From Candidatus Obscuribacterales bacterium (lineage in GTDB: Bacteria > Cyanobacteriota > Vampirovibrionia > Obscuribacterales > Obscuribacteraceae): DNA of 64,000 nucleotides. The first letter of the stretch is position 1. The number at the start of each line of letters is the position of its first letter. A model generated the notes under the pieces. That model was not told the origin of the DNA, made no database searches, and saw only the letters and a list, made by a program, of their open reading frames with translations. The translations under genes and the position numbers were made by a program. Shown in pieces: positions 9,358 through 18,161 of the stretch. The stretch is from NCBI GenBank assembly GCA_019747875.1, contig JAIEQI010000188.1, positions 1 through 64,000 on the forward strand, written 5' to 3'.

Positions 9358-10260
9358 ATGAAGATCTTATTGCCTCTGGACATCACAAACCCAATCGAAC
9401 CTCTGATTGATCAAATGATGACTCTTCTGCCAATTTCAGCAGCGGAAGTTCATTTACTTTACGTCAACGAGGCCTGGCCAGCATACGAAAATGTCTTGGG
9501 TTCTGCCGGGCAGTTCCCGGATGATTGGCGCAACCAGGTCGAGGTGAAGGCCGAAGCGCGTCTGGCCGAAGCCGCCGCCAGACTTGAAGGCAAATGCCTG
9601 AAAGTTAGCAAGGAAATTGTTTCCGGACCGACAGCAATGATGATTGAAACCGTAGCCAGAGACGAGAATTGCGATATCACAGTGATGATGCCAGGACGCC
9701 ATCCCGCTGTCGAACAATTCTTGTTGGGGAGCGTTTCCGGAAAAGTGGTAAAGCATGGTCCCGGCACAATTTTGATTATGCGTCCGTTGGAGAAAAACGT
9801 TGATAATTTGAAAAACGTGTTGATCGGAGTCGACGGTTCTCCAAATGCTAAAGAAGCGATGATGAAGGCAGTGAAGTATTTTGACTTAGCCAATCGCGAT
9901 GTTAACGTCTTACTTTTACATGCGGTCGACGTCGCCGATCCGGTCAAGTATTTTTCTCCTGTAGAGTTCATTTCTCGCATCGAACAAAACCTTTTGATGG
10001 AAGGCGAGACTTTTCTAGCTGATGCGAAACGAATGCTTTCAGATGCGGGAGTGAAGAGAGTAGACATTGCACTAAAGGAAGGAAAAGCTGCCTCGGAAGT
10101 GCTGGCTGTAGCAAAAAGCATGCCTGCGGATCTGATCGTAACTGGAGCTGAAGGCAGAACCGCTGTTCAGCACTTCTTACTGGGCAGCGTCTCTCATCGC
10201 ATTGCTATGGCTGCACCGTGTGCGGTGGCGATTGTAAAACGCGAACATTTGCCTTCTTAA
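9358..10260 (+). CDS. Tandem universal stress protein (two UspA domains)
   Basis: The 300-residue protein has two UspA folds, at about 1-145 and 155-300. The second keeps the ATP-type loop G-2x-G-9x-GS as GAEGRTAVQHFLLGSVS. The first has the related MPGRHPAVEQFLLGSVS, with the first Gly replaced, so nucleotide binding may be limited to one half. ATG at 9358 follows CAGGA. It is cytoplasmic and probably stress related. It precedes the multicopper-oxidase-like gene by 16 bases, so the pair is likely co-transcribed. A single-domain UspA is encoded at 55106. Confidence 0.88.
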   Translation: MKILLPLDITNPIEPLIDQMMTLLPISAAEVHLLYVNEAWPAYENVLGSAGQFPDDWRNQVEVKAEARLAEAAARLEGKCLKVSKEIVSGPTAMMIETVARDENCDITVMMPGRHPAVEQFLLGSVSGKVVKHGPGTILIMRPLEKNVDNLKNVLIGVDGSPNAKEAMMKAVKYFDLANRDVNVLLLHAVDVADPVKYFSPVEFISRIEQNLLMEGETFLADAKRMLSDAGVKRVDIALKEGKAASEVLAVAKSMPADLIVTGAEGRTAVQHFLLGSVSHRIAMAAPCAVAIVKREHLPS

Positions 10261-10276
10261 CCGCCGTGGAGTCAAA

Positions 10277-11344
10277 ATGTTTTTTCGAGTAAATTGTCGT
10301 AAGCAAATCACACTTTTGTTATTATGCCTTTTCTCATCGTCTTTCCCGGACTGCCTGGCCGCCACCATCGATGATGCCGCGGATCTCTTCACTCAACAAC
10401 AGCAAGAAAAAAACGAGCTGGAAGAGATGAAGCAAGAGATGGAAAACATCAAAGGGAACATGCATGATGCCCTCAACGAAATGGGCAAAGTTCAAAAGAT
10501 GATGTCCGGCTCGCAAATTCGAGAGTTCCATATCAATGCAAAAGAATCTTCCTGGGAAGTGTTTCCCGGCTGTACTGTAAATGCAGTCACCTACAATAAC
10601 CAGGTACCAGGTCCAGTGATCCGAGTTTCGGAAGGCGACCAGGTAAAACTTGTCTTGCACAATGCACTCAAAACGAGCACCAGCCTCTATCTTCACGGCA
10701 TGAAGCTTCCACACAAAGTGGATGGGTTACCTCGAAAGGGCGGCGGTCTGATTGGTGCTGGCGAAGGCTTCGTGTACCAGTTCATCGCCGAGCACCCTGG
10801 AACATACTGGTACCACCCTCAGGTACCTCATTACGATCAAATGCAAAAGGGACTTGCCGGAGTCATTGTTGTCGAACCGAAGAGCATCCCCAAAACATAT
10901 GAGCGGGATTTTGTAATCGTCATCTCCGAAACCAACGGTGCTCACTCCGCGAACGCCACAGCTAAGCCCCCAGCGCAACACCGGTTGAACGGGGTGCTGT
11001 TCCTGGCCAATGGCAAATCAGCACAAGCAATCCCTCCACTAGAAGTACGCAGCGGTGAGCGGATTCGGCTTAGAATCGTAAACGCGTCTTCAGAAGCCTG
11101 CCCGCTGTCGCTGACTGGACACAGACTGGAAGTGGTGGCACAAAATGGTTCGGACAGTATTGAGCCCCACGTAGCACGGGACACAGTAACCATCAATGCC
11201 GGAGAACGAATGGATTTGGAGTTCACAGCGGACAACCCAGGCGTATGGTCATTATCCTCGCTCAAGGCGAATCAGTGCTCCTTTAACGGCGCTTTTCCCG
11301 GGGGGTTCGCGATGGTTGTGCGCTATCCCGATCTCCTCAAGTAA
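10277..11344 (+). CDS. Exported multicopper-oxidase-like protein, C-terminally short with altered copper ligands
   Basis: The 355 residues start with a signal peptide (ITLLLLCLFSSSFPDCLA). A coiled-coil stretch of about 45 residues follows (QEKNELEEMKQEMENIKGN), then two cupredoxin domains. The first resembles Cu-oxidase_3: PGPVIRVSEGD, SLYLHGMKLP and PGTYWYHPQVPHYDQM. The second runs from about 210 to the end. In active enzymes the motifs HxHG and WYHxH supply type 2/3 copper ligands. Here they read YLHG and WYHPQ, so one His of each pair is gone. The third domain, with HPxHLH and HCH, is absent. It may be a binding or scaffold protein, not an oxidase. Confidence 0.8.
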   Translation: MFFRVNCRKQITLLLLCLFSSSFPDCLAATIDDAADLFTQQQQEKNELEEMKQEMENIKGNMHDALNEMGKVQKMMSGSQIREFHINAKESSWEVFPGCTVNAVTYNNQVPGPVIRVSEGDQVKLVLHNALKTSTSLYLHGMKLPHKVDGLPRKGGGLIGAGEGFVYQFIAEHPGTYWYHPQVPHYDQMQKGLAGVIVVEPKSIPKTYERDFVIVISETNGAHSANATAKPPAQHRLNGVLFLANGKSAQAIPPLEVRSGERIRLRIVNASSEACPLSLTGHRLEVVAQNGSDSIEPHVARDTVTINAGERMDLEFTADNPGVWSLSSLKANQCSFNGAFPGGFAMVVRYPDLLK

Positions 11345-11634
11345 TCGATCAAAGTCTCCAGCTCCGCATAAGAACAACCAAATTCATACCGCATACAGAG
11401 CGGATCTTGGACGAGCTTCTTTTGACGAACAGTAAATCAGCGTAAGCGGATAGACTTTGGTGAGCGTTGCTCATGTCTTCATCAGCATTTGGCGCACAAG
11501 TGTCTACGGAATTGCGCGTTTTCTCATTTTTAATCTTTTTTGATACCGTAAGCGGTACTGAATCAGGAACGGAATTTTTCTTGCCCCGTCGTAACCGCCA
11601 ACGAAGCTCCAAACCAACAATGGCAGGAGGTATT

Positions 11635-11934
11635 ATGAAAGCCAAAAAGGATTACATCTTTGCAGGTTTAGCCGCAGCAGTGCTATTTATGGCACCGCAA
11701 ATGGCCCAAGCCGAAGACAACTATTATGCTGTTCTTGAACCGAGAACCGCAATCCCAGAACGTTACGAGGCCACAACGATGGTTGAGACAACAGCGCTCA
11801 GCTATCCGGTAGTTATCGAAAGAACAACTACAACTTCAGCGGTAACCTTGGAACCAAGTAAAATACCGTGTGTATTGGATAGAACAAGCACTGTTCCACC
11901 TCCGCGTTTATTTCAATTCCGGGCTGGTTGGTAA
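11635..11934 (+). CDS. Small exported protein, member 1 of a three-gene family (possibly frameshifted end)
   Basis: The 99-residue protein starts at ATG 11635, with AGGAGG just upstream. A signal peptide (YIFAGLAAAVLFMAPQMAQA) is followed by EDNYYAVLEPR and a Thr/Val/Glu-rich stretch (YPVVIERTTTTSAV). It shares layout with the next two genes, but its end (PPPRLFQFRAGW) does not match theirs. Reading from about 11892 in the +1 frame instead gives HLRVYFNSGLVGNNLDVFD. That resembles the HLFGIGI / HLIHIGI plus DxF endings of the neighbours, so a frameshift is possible. Confidence 0.65.
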   Translation: MKAKKDYIFAGLAAAVLFMAPQMAQAEDNYYAVLEPRTAIPERYEATTMVETTALSYPVVIERTTTTSAVTLEPSKIPCVLDRTSTVPPPRLFQFRAGW

Positions 11935-12200
11935 CAACCTCGACGTGTTCGATCCTAACCGATGATTATCCGGCTTATTTATCAAATCACTGGTCGGATG
12001 AACTTCAAGAGACGTGAAGGTCGACAAAACAAAAAAGCTCCACTGCGATCTTGAGCACATCGTTTTTAATTGAAAAATCGAATTTTACTGTGCCACTGTT
12101 TGTGGTATCAGCAAATTCAAACACGTCACCGCCCTTTCTGGAAATTCAGCTAACACTAGAATGAGCCATCGATCTCCGGAGAGATGGAGGAGGCTTTAAA

Positions 12201-12500
12201 ATGAGAGACAAAAAAGCGTTTATTCTGGCTAGTGCATTTGCTTTTGGGCTCGCAAGTCCGATGGCATTAGCCGGCGAATGGAAAAATGACTACTATGCAG
12301 CTCCAGTATCAACAGCTCCTGTAGTTCTCGAAAAAACTACTACAGTAGCACCAGGATTGACCCAAACTACGATCACCGCACCGGTAACGATCGAAAGAGG
12401 CCCAGGTCAAGCACCAGTTGTTATTGAAGACCGCATCATCAAAAAGAAACACCTTTTCGGCATTGGCATCTGGCCTTTGTTTGATTTCGAGATTCTGTAA
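12201..12500 (+). CDS. Small exported protein, member 2 of the family
   Basis: The 99-residue protein has a signal peptide (FILASAFAFGLASPMALA). A Tyr pair follows (NDYYAAP), then Val/Thr/Glu repeats (PVVLEKTTTVAPG, PVTIERGPGQAPVVIED) and a hydrophobic end after a basic KKKH (HLFGIGIWPLFDFEIL). GGAGGAGG lies about 8 bases before the ATG. No known domain is recognised. The conserved ending could be a beta-strand anchor; that is a guess. Confidence 0.75.
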   Translation: MRDKKAFILASAFAFGLASPMALAGEWKNDYYAAPVSTAPVVLEKTTTVAPGLTQTTITAPVTIERGPGQAPVVIEDRIIKKKHLFGIGIWPLFDFEIL

Positions 12501-12545
12501 CCCCCTTGTTGCCGATTTGGTAACAACAACAAATGAGAGAGATAT

Positions 12546-12926
12546 ATGAAAGCGAAATTCGGAACAAAAACCCTAGGTGGCATCCTTGTTGCAGCTATTT
12601 TTGCGTCAATGCCGATTGCAGCAAATGCAGATGGCTACATGGCTGAAATGCGACCTGCAGCACCAAAACGCCACAAAATCAGGACTCATCGAGTGCAACG
12701 CAGACAAGTTTCCTCGACTGTGCAAACACAACAAATCGTTGTTGAAAAACCCGTAGTCGTCGAAAAGATTGTCGAAAAAACGGTAGAAGTACCAACAATC
12801 ATCGAGAAAGAAGTAGTTGTTGAAAGACCGCTAGAAATGGATCGCAAGATTGTTGTCGAACACCCCAAACATCGCAAGCACCTGATTCATATCGGGATTC
12901 CTTTCATCGGCGTTGACTTGTTCTAA
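12546..12926 (+). CDS. Small exported protein, member 3 of the family, VVEK-repeat
   Basis: The 126-residue protein has a signal peptide (GGILVAAIFASMPIAANA), a basic patch (KRHKIRTHRVQRRQ) and imperfect repeats of the type VVVEKPVVVEKIVEKTVEV. It closes with HRKHLIHIGIPFIGVDLF, clearly related to the end of the preceding gene. It lies 45 bases after member 2, and a strong terminator follows at 12980, so members 2 and 3 probably form one transcript. No function can be assigned. Confidence 0.75.
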   Translation: MKAKFGTKTLGGILVAAIFASMPIAANADGYMAEMRPAAPKRHKIRTHRVQRRQVSSTVQTQQIVVEKPVVVEKIVEKTVEVPTIIEKEVVVERPLEMDRKIVVEHPKHRKHLIHIGIPFIGVDLF

Positions 12927-12979
12927 GCAACAGCAGATGGGGTAAGGATCACCCCTTAGACAATCCCAAATATCAGAAG

Positions 12980-13018
12980 AACCGGATAACCCACTGGGTA
13001 TTCCGGTTTTTTCTTTTT
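12980..13018 (+). terminator. Rho-independent terminator of the small-exported-protein cluster
   Basis: Arms aaccgga-taaccc and gggta-ttccggtt form a stem of about 13 pairs with a 3-base loop, followed directly by TTTTTTCTTTTT. It sits 54 bases after the last gene of the cluster. Confidence 0.9.
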
Positions 13019-13094
13019 AAATTGCTCCGAGGGCTCACAGGGCTGATCGCCCCTTTCGCCCTCTCCGCTTGTTCCATCGGGTCTGGGTGGATAG

Positions 13095-13397
13095 CTAGTG
13101 ATCGCTGAGCTGCTGCAGGTGTTTGTTGACGCGCTCTCTGGTTAAGCCGCTGTGGGCACAAAACGCGTCCCAACCAACATCGATGACTTGCTCCCAATTG
13201 TCAAAAAAGAGTTGGGAATTCAAAAAGCCCAACCCTTTCTCTAATGAATAATCGGCAATTATCGCTTTTGCCATGTCGTGCTGAACCATATGTTGGACAT
13301 CAAACCACTGGTTTTCCACCGCTAGCTCAAAGAGCGTCTGCAAGAATTCTTGTTGCTGGTAGCGCACTTCAGCGAGTTCTTTTAGGCGTGCGTCCAT
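13095..13397 (-). CDS. Hypothetical 100-residue protein
   Basis: A small soluble, mostly helical protein (MDARLKELAEVRYQQQEF...) with no signal peptide and no recognised domain. It is flanked by convergent genes: the terminator at 12980 faces its 3' end and it diverges from the matrixin gene at 13525. A near-matching ribosome binding site is not obvious. Coding is supported by length and composition only. Confidence 0.6.
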   Translation of the reverse strand: MDARLKELAEVRYQQQEFLQTLFELAVENQWFDVQHMVQHDMAKAIIADYSLEKGLGFLNSQLFFDNWEQVIDVGWDAFCAHSGLTRERVNKHLQQLSDH

Positions 13398-13524
13398 TTG
13401 TAGGTCCCCGGTATTTAAGTTGGATATCCTGGCCTGTGTGGCATACTGTTGGAGCAGATAACTATCATTAAAGTATCACAGGTTTTTGAGAAAACCCAGC
13501 TTTAATCAGCCAAATGGAGCAGAA

Positions 13525-15066
13525 TTGATCGAAGAGTCCGCCAGAGCAAGCATCAGCCAGAGCGCAGTCCGGGTACTTCTGTCCGTTCTACTGTTCTTGC
13601 CCATTTCCTGTCAACTGGCCTCGGCACAAAATCAAAACCCCTTTCAGGGAATGTTGTCGGATCTCGAACAACTTGAGATGCAATATCAGCGTCCTGGAAA
13701 TCCAGCTTCACCTTTAGTTCAGCGCTTGGAAGCGTTAGAGAACCATCTTGTCGGCGGACCAAGACAAGGGTCAATGGTAGAACGCATTCAATATTTGCGA
13801 TCAAGACCTGCTGGCGTCCCTAATCAAAGCTTTCAGGGTCAACCCATGGCACCGTCCTATCCGCCTCCGATGGGCAATCAATATCCACCACAGATGGGCA
13901 ATCAATATCCACCGCAGATGGGCAACCAGTATCCTCCGCAAACAGGCAACCAGTATCCTCCGCAAACAGGCACCCAGTATCCTCCGCCTTTCCCTCAAAC
14001 GAACAACAACAGCCAGTTTCAACCTCAAAATTCAAGTTATCCACAACAAGGCAGTCAACCTCAAAACGGGTGGACGCCACCGACAAACTCGCCTTCTGGT
14101 TCGCAACCTAACTCTGGTACCGGCAACCCTGTGCAGCCTTTAGGTCCTTCGGGCTCAGGGCAAGCTGTACAGAATATCTCCTCGATCGCTCCGACAGCCG
14201 ACGCACAAACACAGAACAATGCGCCACGCACCGCGAACCCGAACCCGAGCTTTCCACCGCAAGTCGCCCCCAATCCGAGTATGCCGATCAGGCCATTGAT
14301 AGCGCCACAACCGGAAGCCGCAACTTTCAATCCACTCCAAGTTACAGGGGCGAATGCCGCAAACAAGTTCGGTAGCGACGCACTACCACTGTTGAATGCA
14401 TTTCCCCCAAACATTGTTCGTATTGAACCCGACAAATCAGGATTGATCGCACGCCCCGATTATTATCGAGAGGTCCAAAAGGCAAGCAAAGGAAAAGTTA
14501 TTCGATTTAAAAGCATGCCAATTCCAGTCTATATACAAAACTATCCTGACCGCGGATTCATGAATTGTGTATTGAGAGCGTTTGAAAGTTGGGAAGGACG
14601 ATCCAACGGAACCGTGCGTTTTACTCAAACAGACAATCCGAATCAGGCTCGCATTCAAGTCGTTTGGAAGCATCTGGGAACCAAAAGCGACTCTGGTGGT
14701 TGCATACTCGGAGCCCACACGATATTGAAGTATACGACCCACGGAAACGGCAGCCTCTCATTAATGTCAGTCGGAGCCGTTCCTGTGCCTATCTATATTC
14801 CGAGGATGGGTCCGAAATACACAGTGCCACCACAGGTGATGGAAGTAAATTTGGATCTCATCATGTCAAAAGAACCCAGTATCAGATACCAGTGCCTGCA
14901 AGGTATCGTCACTCACGAATTGGGACACGCATTAGGCCTGCTTGGACACAGCCCTAACCTGGCTGATATCATGTATCCAATCACCGACGAACACTCTCGC
15001 ATCTCGGATAGAGATCTCAACACTATCGAAAAGTTGTATAGCGATAAGGCGGATGTTCCGCTTTGA
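13525..15066 (+). CDS. Secreted matrixin-like metalloprotease with a Gln/Pro/Asn-rich repeat linker
   Basis: The protein has 513 residues from TTG at 13525, which has GGAG 5 bases upstream; a TTG at 13486 is in frame but lacks one. The signal peptide is VRVLLSVLLFLPISCQLASA. A Pro/Gln-rich region of about 270 residues follows, with five MGNQYPPQ-type repeats. The C-terminal catalytic domain has the zinc motif HELGHALGLLGHS and Met-turn DIMYP. It shares the motif and the VRIEPDKSG...PVYIQNY strand start with the shorter matrixin at 2541. The linker may attach the enzyme to a surface. DUF2293 gene follows after 13 bases. Confidence 0.85.
   Translation: MIEESARASISQSAVRVLLSVLLFLPISCQLASAQNQNPFQGMLSDLEQLEMQYQRPGNPASPLVQRLEALENHLVGGPRQGSMVERIQYLRSRPAGVPNQSFQGQPMAPSYPPPMGNQYPPQMGNQYPPQMGNQYPPQTGNQYPPQTGTQYPPPFPQTNNNSQFQPQNSSYPQQGSQPQNGWTPPTNSPSGSQPNSGTGNPVQPLGPSGSGQAVQNISSIAPTADAQTQNNAPRTANPNPSFPPQVAPNPSMPIRPLIAPQPEAATFNPLQVTGANAANKFGSDALPLLNAFPPNIVRIEPDKSGLIARPDYYREVQKASKGKVIRFKSMPIPVYIQNYPDRGFMNCVLRAFESWEGRSNGTVRFTQTDNPNQARIQVVWKHLGTKSDSGGCILGAHTILKYTTHGNGSLSLMSVGAVPVPIYIPRMGPKYTVPPQVMEVNLDLIMSKEPSIRYQCLQGIVTHELGHALGLLGHSPNLADIMYPITDEHSRISDRDLNTIEKLYSDKADVPL
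13870..13989 (+). repeat. 24-bp coding tandem repeat, five copies
   Basis: Unit atgggcaatcaatatccacc plus gcag repeats five times with few changes, encoding MGNQYPPQ (later copies TGNQYPPQ and TGTQYPPP). It is in frame within the matrixin linker, so copy-number changes would only alter linker length. Confidence 0.95.
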
Positions 15067-15079
15067 ACCAGGACGAAAG

Positions 15080-15418
15080 ATGCCGCAAAAAAGCGAAGTC
15101 GTTTACGAGCTCAGTCGACCATCACGATGCTTCAACTGTGACCGGAAACTGCCGCGCAATGAGATGATCAAACTTGTGCGGTCTGAAGCAGTCCAATCCG
15201 GTGACGAAACCGAGAGAGAGGTACATTGCCTGAAATGCGCAGGCTTGGAAAGCATGGTTGTTGTTCAATCGGGAAATGCCAAGCTGACGCGCCTGGCAAA
15301 AAAATATTCAAATGAGGTTTTCGTAATCCTTCAGTGGTCAGAACTTTGGAAGACCTATGAACGCAAAGGTCTTCTAGTGGAGCAAGAAGCTTTCACAAAA
15401 GCGCAAAGCGAACTTTAG
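15080..15418 (+). CDS. DUF2293-like protein with N-terminal zinc ribbon
   Basis: The 112-residue protein starts at ATG 15080, 13 bases after the matrixin stop. Two cysteine pairs (CFNC, CLKC) form a probable zinc ribbon at 18-55. The second half (GNAKLTRLAKKYSNEVFVIL, YERKGLLVEQEAFTKAQ) resembles DUF2293, where the ending YERxGLLVEExAxEKA is common. The function of that family is unknown. It is cytoplasmic and probably shares a transcript with the matrixin gene by spacing alone. Confidence 0.7.
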   Translation: MPQKSEVVYELSRPSRCFNCDRKLPRNEMIKLVRSEAVQSGDETEREVHCLKCAGLESMVVVQSGNAKLTRLAKKYSNEVFVILQWSELWKTYERKGLLVEQEAFTKAQSEL

Positions 15419-15551
15419 AGTGCAAAACAATCCTGAGTCAATTTGGAACAATGCTGTTTCCACGCAGCTAGCAGGAAGAAGATTTGACATAATAGGCTTA
15501 AGCGACAGGCTTGCCCTTGGCAACGGGCGACGGCAGTGAGGTCTTGCCTTC

Positions 15552-18044
15552 TTGAACCACCAGATCCGAAAATTCCTTTTGTTCTTTGTTTTGTTCTCCT
15601 TGGGCATTGCGCTGCAATTCTTTTCTGCGGTTTGGGCGGCTGCGCCAATTGCTGTTCTGAAATCGGCAAAAAACAGTGATGCCTACCAGGCGCAGAATAT
15701 CGGCTCCTATGATGAGGATTGGCAGTCTTTTCGCCGGACGCTTGATGCAGCCAATTTGAGATATGACATTATTCCCGATGCCGACCTGACGACCTCGAAA
15801 TTGACTCAATACAAAGTCGTCATTTTGCCACTGTTGATTGATCTGCCAGGTGACGGAGTTGATGCCATCCAGCAATTCATCAAACAAGGTGGAAAAATAG
15901 TTGCCACTGATGGCGGTGGCGCAACCAGTAATCATGCAAACATTATCGATGCACTCTGTGGCGTCACCATTATTAATCACAACGCCATTCAAGACACTGA
16001 ACAGCTGACCTGGTCCCGTGGCTCACAAAGCTATGCTCAGGACTTTGCGATTGGCACGCTGATTGCCGAGGTTAGCCCAAGCTCGGACGCAACTCCGCTG
16101 GCAAAGTGGACTGATTCAAACGGCAAACCAATTGGTGTAGCCGTGAGCAAAATGGATGGCAACATATTTATAGGATGGGCACCGGGACTGCAAGGAGAAA
16201 CGTCCACCAATGCCAGCATCCTATCAATGGTATTAGATGAAGCAGTTCCAGGATTAAGCAAATCAGCAACCATTCAGATAAGCTCTTCAGACTATCAAAA
16301 AATTCAAGACGATTTGACGGCTTTACAAAAACGCGCAGAAGACGCGATCGCAACGGCAAAGCAGGCGGATCTCGCCGTGCCTCTAAATGTGATTCAAAAG
16401 CATTATGAGCAAGCTATGATCCACACTCGTGCATTCAAAGACTTTTATTCGCAACGCAAGTTTTTTGAAGCTGACGGAGAATTGAACGCAGCGCGCAATG
16501 AACTCTCACTGGCCTATGCTCAAGCGATGCCGGTTAGACTAGTTGAAGCGCGCTCCATTTGGCTTGATCGAGGCACGATTGTATCCTGCCAAAACGCCGT
16601 CGGCATGTCCGCCCTCTTTGACAAACTAAAGAAGGCAGGCATCAATGTAGTTTATTTTGAGACGAACAATGCCGGATTCACGATGTTTCCTTCCAAGGTC
16701 TCGACACAGAATCCGCAGACTACAAATTGGAATCCGCTTCTTTCTGCCATCCAGGAAGCTCATAAACGCGGTATGGAACTTCATGCCTGGTTCTGGACTT
16801 TCAATGTCGGAAACACGTTTCACAACCCTATCATCACTCAAGAGCCGGATTATCCGGGTCCAGTGCTATCAACACACGATTTTGCCTGGGGCTTAGCAAG
16901 CCATACCGGTGCTTTTGTTCCGCCCAAACAGCACGAGTTCTGGCTAGACCCGAGTTCTCCGGAAGCGCGTACATTCATAAAGAGCCTCATTCTTGAAGTA
17001 GTGAAAAACTACGATGTTGACGGAATTCAGCTTGATTACATCCGCTATCCTTTCAATGGTAAAGGTGGCGAAATGGGATTCGATTTTGCAGGACGATTGA
17101 ATTTTGAACGCGAAACACGACTCAGTCTTGATCGACTGGATGATCGAACCAGAAAAGCCTGGATCGCATGGAAATCCAAACAAGTAAGCAGCCTCGTCCA
17201 GGACGTATCCTCTATGGTTCGTGCAGCAAAGCCGAACTTACGGATTTCGGCGGCTGTGTATGCAATGCCTCGCGATCAAAGAATGAACTTGATTCAACAA
17301 GACTGGGAGCTTTGGGTAGCAAACGGGTGGGTCGATACGCTTAATCCGATGACTTACGTTGTTAAAGGCGGCGAGCTACAAAAAATGGCAGGGTCCGTTC
17401 AAAAGAGTTCAGACAACAAGGCAATGGTCCTACCGGGACTATTTATCAAGGACCTTGATACAGCTGGATTTGTTGAGCAACTAGATATTTCGCGAGCCCT
17501 GGGCTCCCTCGGCAACACGATGTTTGCAGCCGCTCAACTAGACGATAAGAAGAGCAGCGTTCTACAACTGGGACCATATCGCAAATCGCCGCTAATGACA
17601 CCACAGGCAGATCCGATTCGGGCGGCGACTTTGATCTTTGACGGCTTCTCACGCAGCATCACCCGTTATGTACAAGATCCTGAAAGACCAATCGTTTCAG
17701 ATCGCTCCAGCACCAATGAAATACTGACACAGACGGAACTGATCCAACGCCAACTGCATTCTTTCCCGGCAAATGCCACCCCAGAACAAATTGGGGCAGT
17801 CGCAACTCAAATCAATGCCCTGGACATATCTGTCAAAGAGTGGCTGGCAATTGAGAACTTCGCACGCCGCTCACCGCGCGCTAACTACATAAGTACATAC
17901 ATCGACCAGGCAAACGCGATTTTGACATATGCAGCGCATAAGTCAAAAATGCGAGCTACAAATGCCAAGACGAAGTCTCAAGTCTCCTTGCCGCAGACCC
18001 TTGCTGACCAGAAGGATCAGCAGGTCAAGCAATCACTAAGATAG
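15552..18044 (+). CDS. Exported GHL10-type (family 10-like) glycosyl hydrolase
   Basis: The 830-residue protein starts at TTG 15552. A signal peptide (FLLFFVLFSLGIALQFFSAVWA) leads to a Rossmann-like/GATase-like domain at 35-230 (YKVVILPLLIDLPG). A helical linker follows, then a TIM-barrel typical of GHL10: ARSIWLDRGT, HAWFWTFNVG, FWLDPSSPEARTF and VDGIQLDYIRYPF. The DGIQLDYIRYP segment is the family hallmark and carries likely active-site acids. Enzymes of this group are thought to act on extracellular polysaccharide or peptidoglycan-like glycans; the substrate here is unknown. The start is uncertain because the ribosome binding site is weak. Confidence 0.85.
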   Translation: MNHQIRKFLLFFVLFSLGIALQFFSAVWAAAPIAVLKSAKNSDAYQAQNIGSYDEDWQSFRRTLDAANLRYDIIPDADLTTSKLTQYKVVILPLLIDLPGDGVDAIQQFIKQGGKIVATDGGGATSNHANIIDALCGVTIINHNAIQDTEQLTWSRGSQSYAQDFAIGTLIAEVSPSSDATPLAKWTDSNGKPIGVAVSKMDGNIFIGWAPGLQGETSTNASILSMVLDEAVPGLSKSATIQISSSDYQKIQDDLTALQKRAEDAIATAKQADLAVPLNVIQKHYEQAMIHTRAFKDFYSQRKFFEADGELNAARNELSLAYAQAMPVRLVEARSIWLDRGTIVSCQNAVGMSALFDKLKKAGINVVYFETNNAGFTMFPSKVSTQNPQTTNWNPLLSAIQEAHKRGMELHAWFWTFNVGNTFHNPIITQEPDYPGPVLSTHDFAWGLASHTGAFVPPKQHEFWLDPSSPEARTFIKSLILEVVKNYDVDGIQLDYIRYPFNGKGGEMGFDFAGRLNFERETRLSLDRLDDRTRKAWIAWKSKQVSSLVQDVSSMVRAAKPNLRISAAVYAMPRDQRMNLIQQDWELWVANGWVDTLNPMTYVVKGGELQKMAGSVQKSSDNKAMVLPGLFIKDLDTAGFVEQLDISRALGSLGNTMFAAAQLDDKKSSVLQLGPYRKSPLMTPQADPIRAATLIFDGFSRSITRYVQDPERPIVSDRSSTNEILTQTELIQRQLHSFPANATPEQIGAVATQINALDISVKEWLAIENFARRSPRANYISTYIDQANAILTYAAHKSKMRATNAKTKSQVSLPQTLADQKDQQVKQSLR

Positions 18045-18161
18045 GATTAGGTTCGGCCCTCCTTGTATATCCGGCTGCTATCCTGCTAGCAGCACTTCGG
18101 TGTAAACGTCACCCAGTACCCGGGTCTCTCGATGGATAGAGACGAAGGAGGGATTTCAAGC

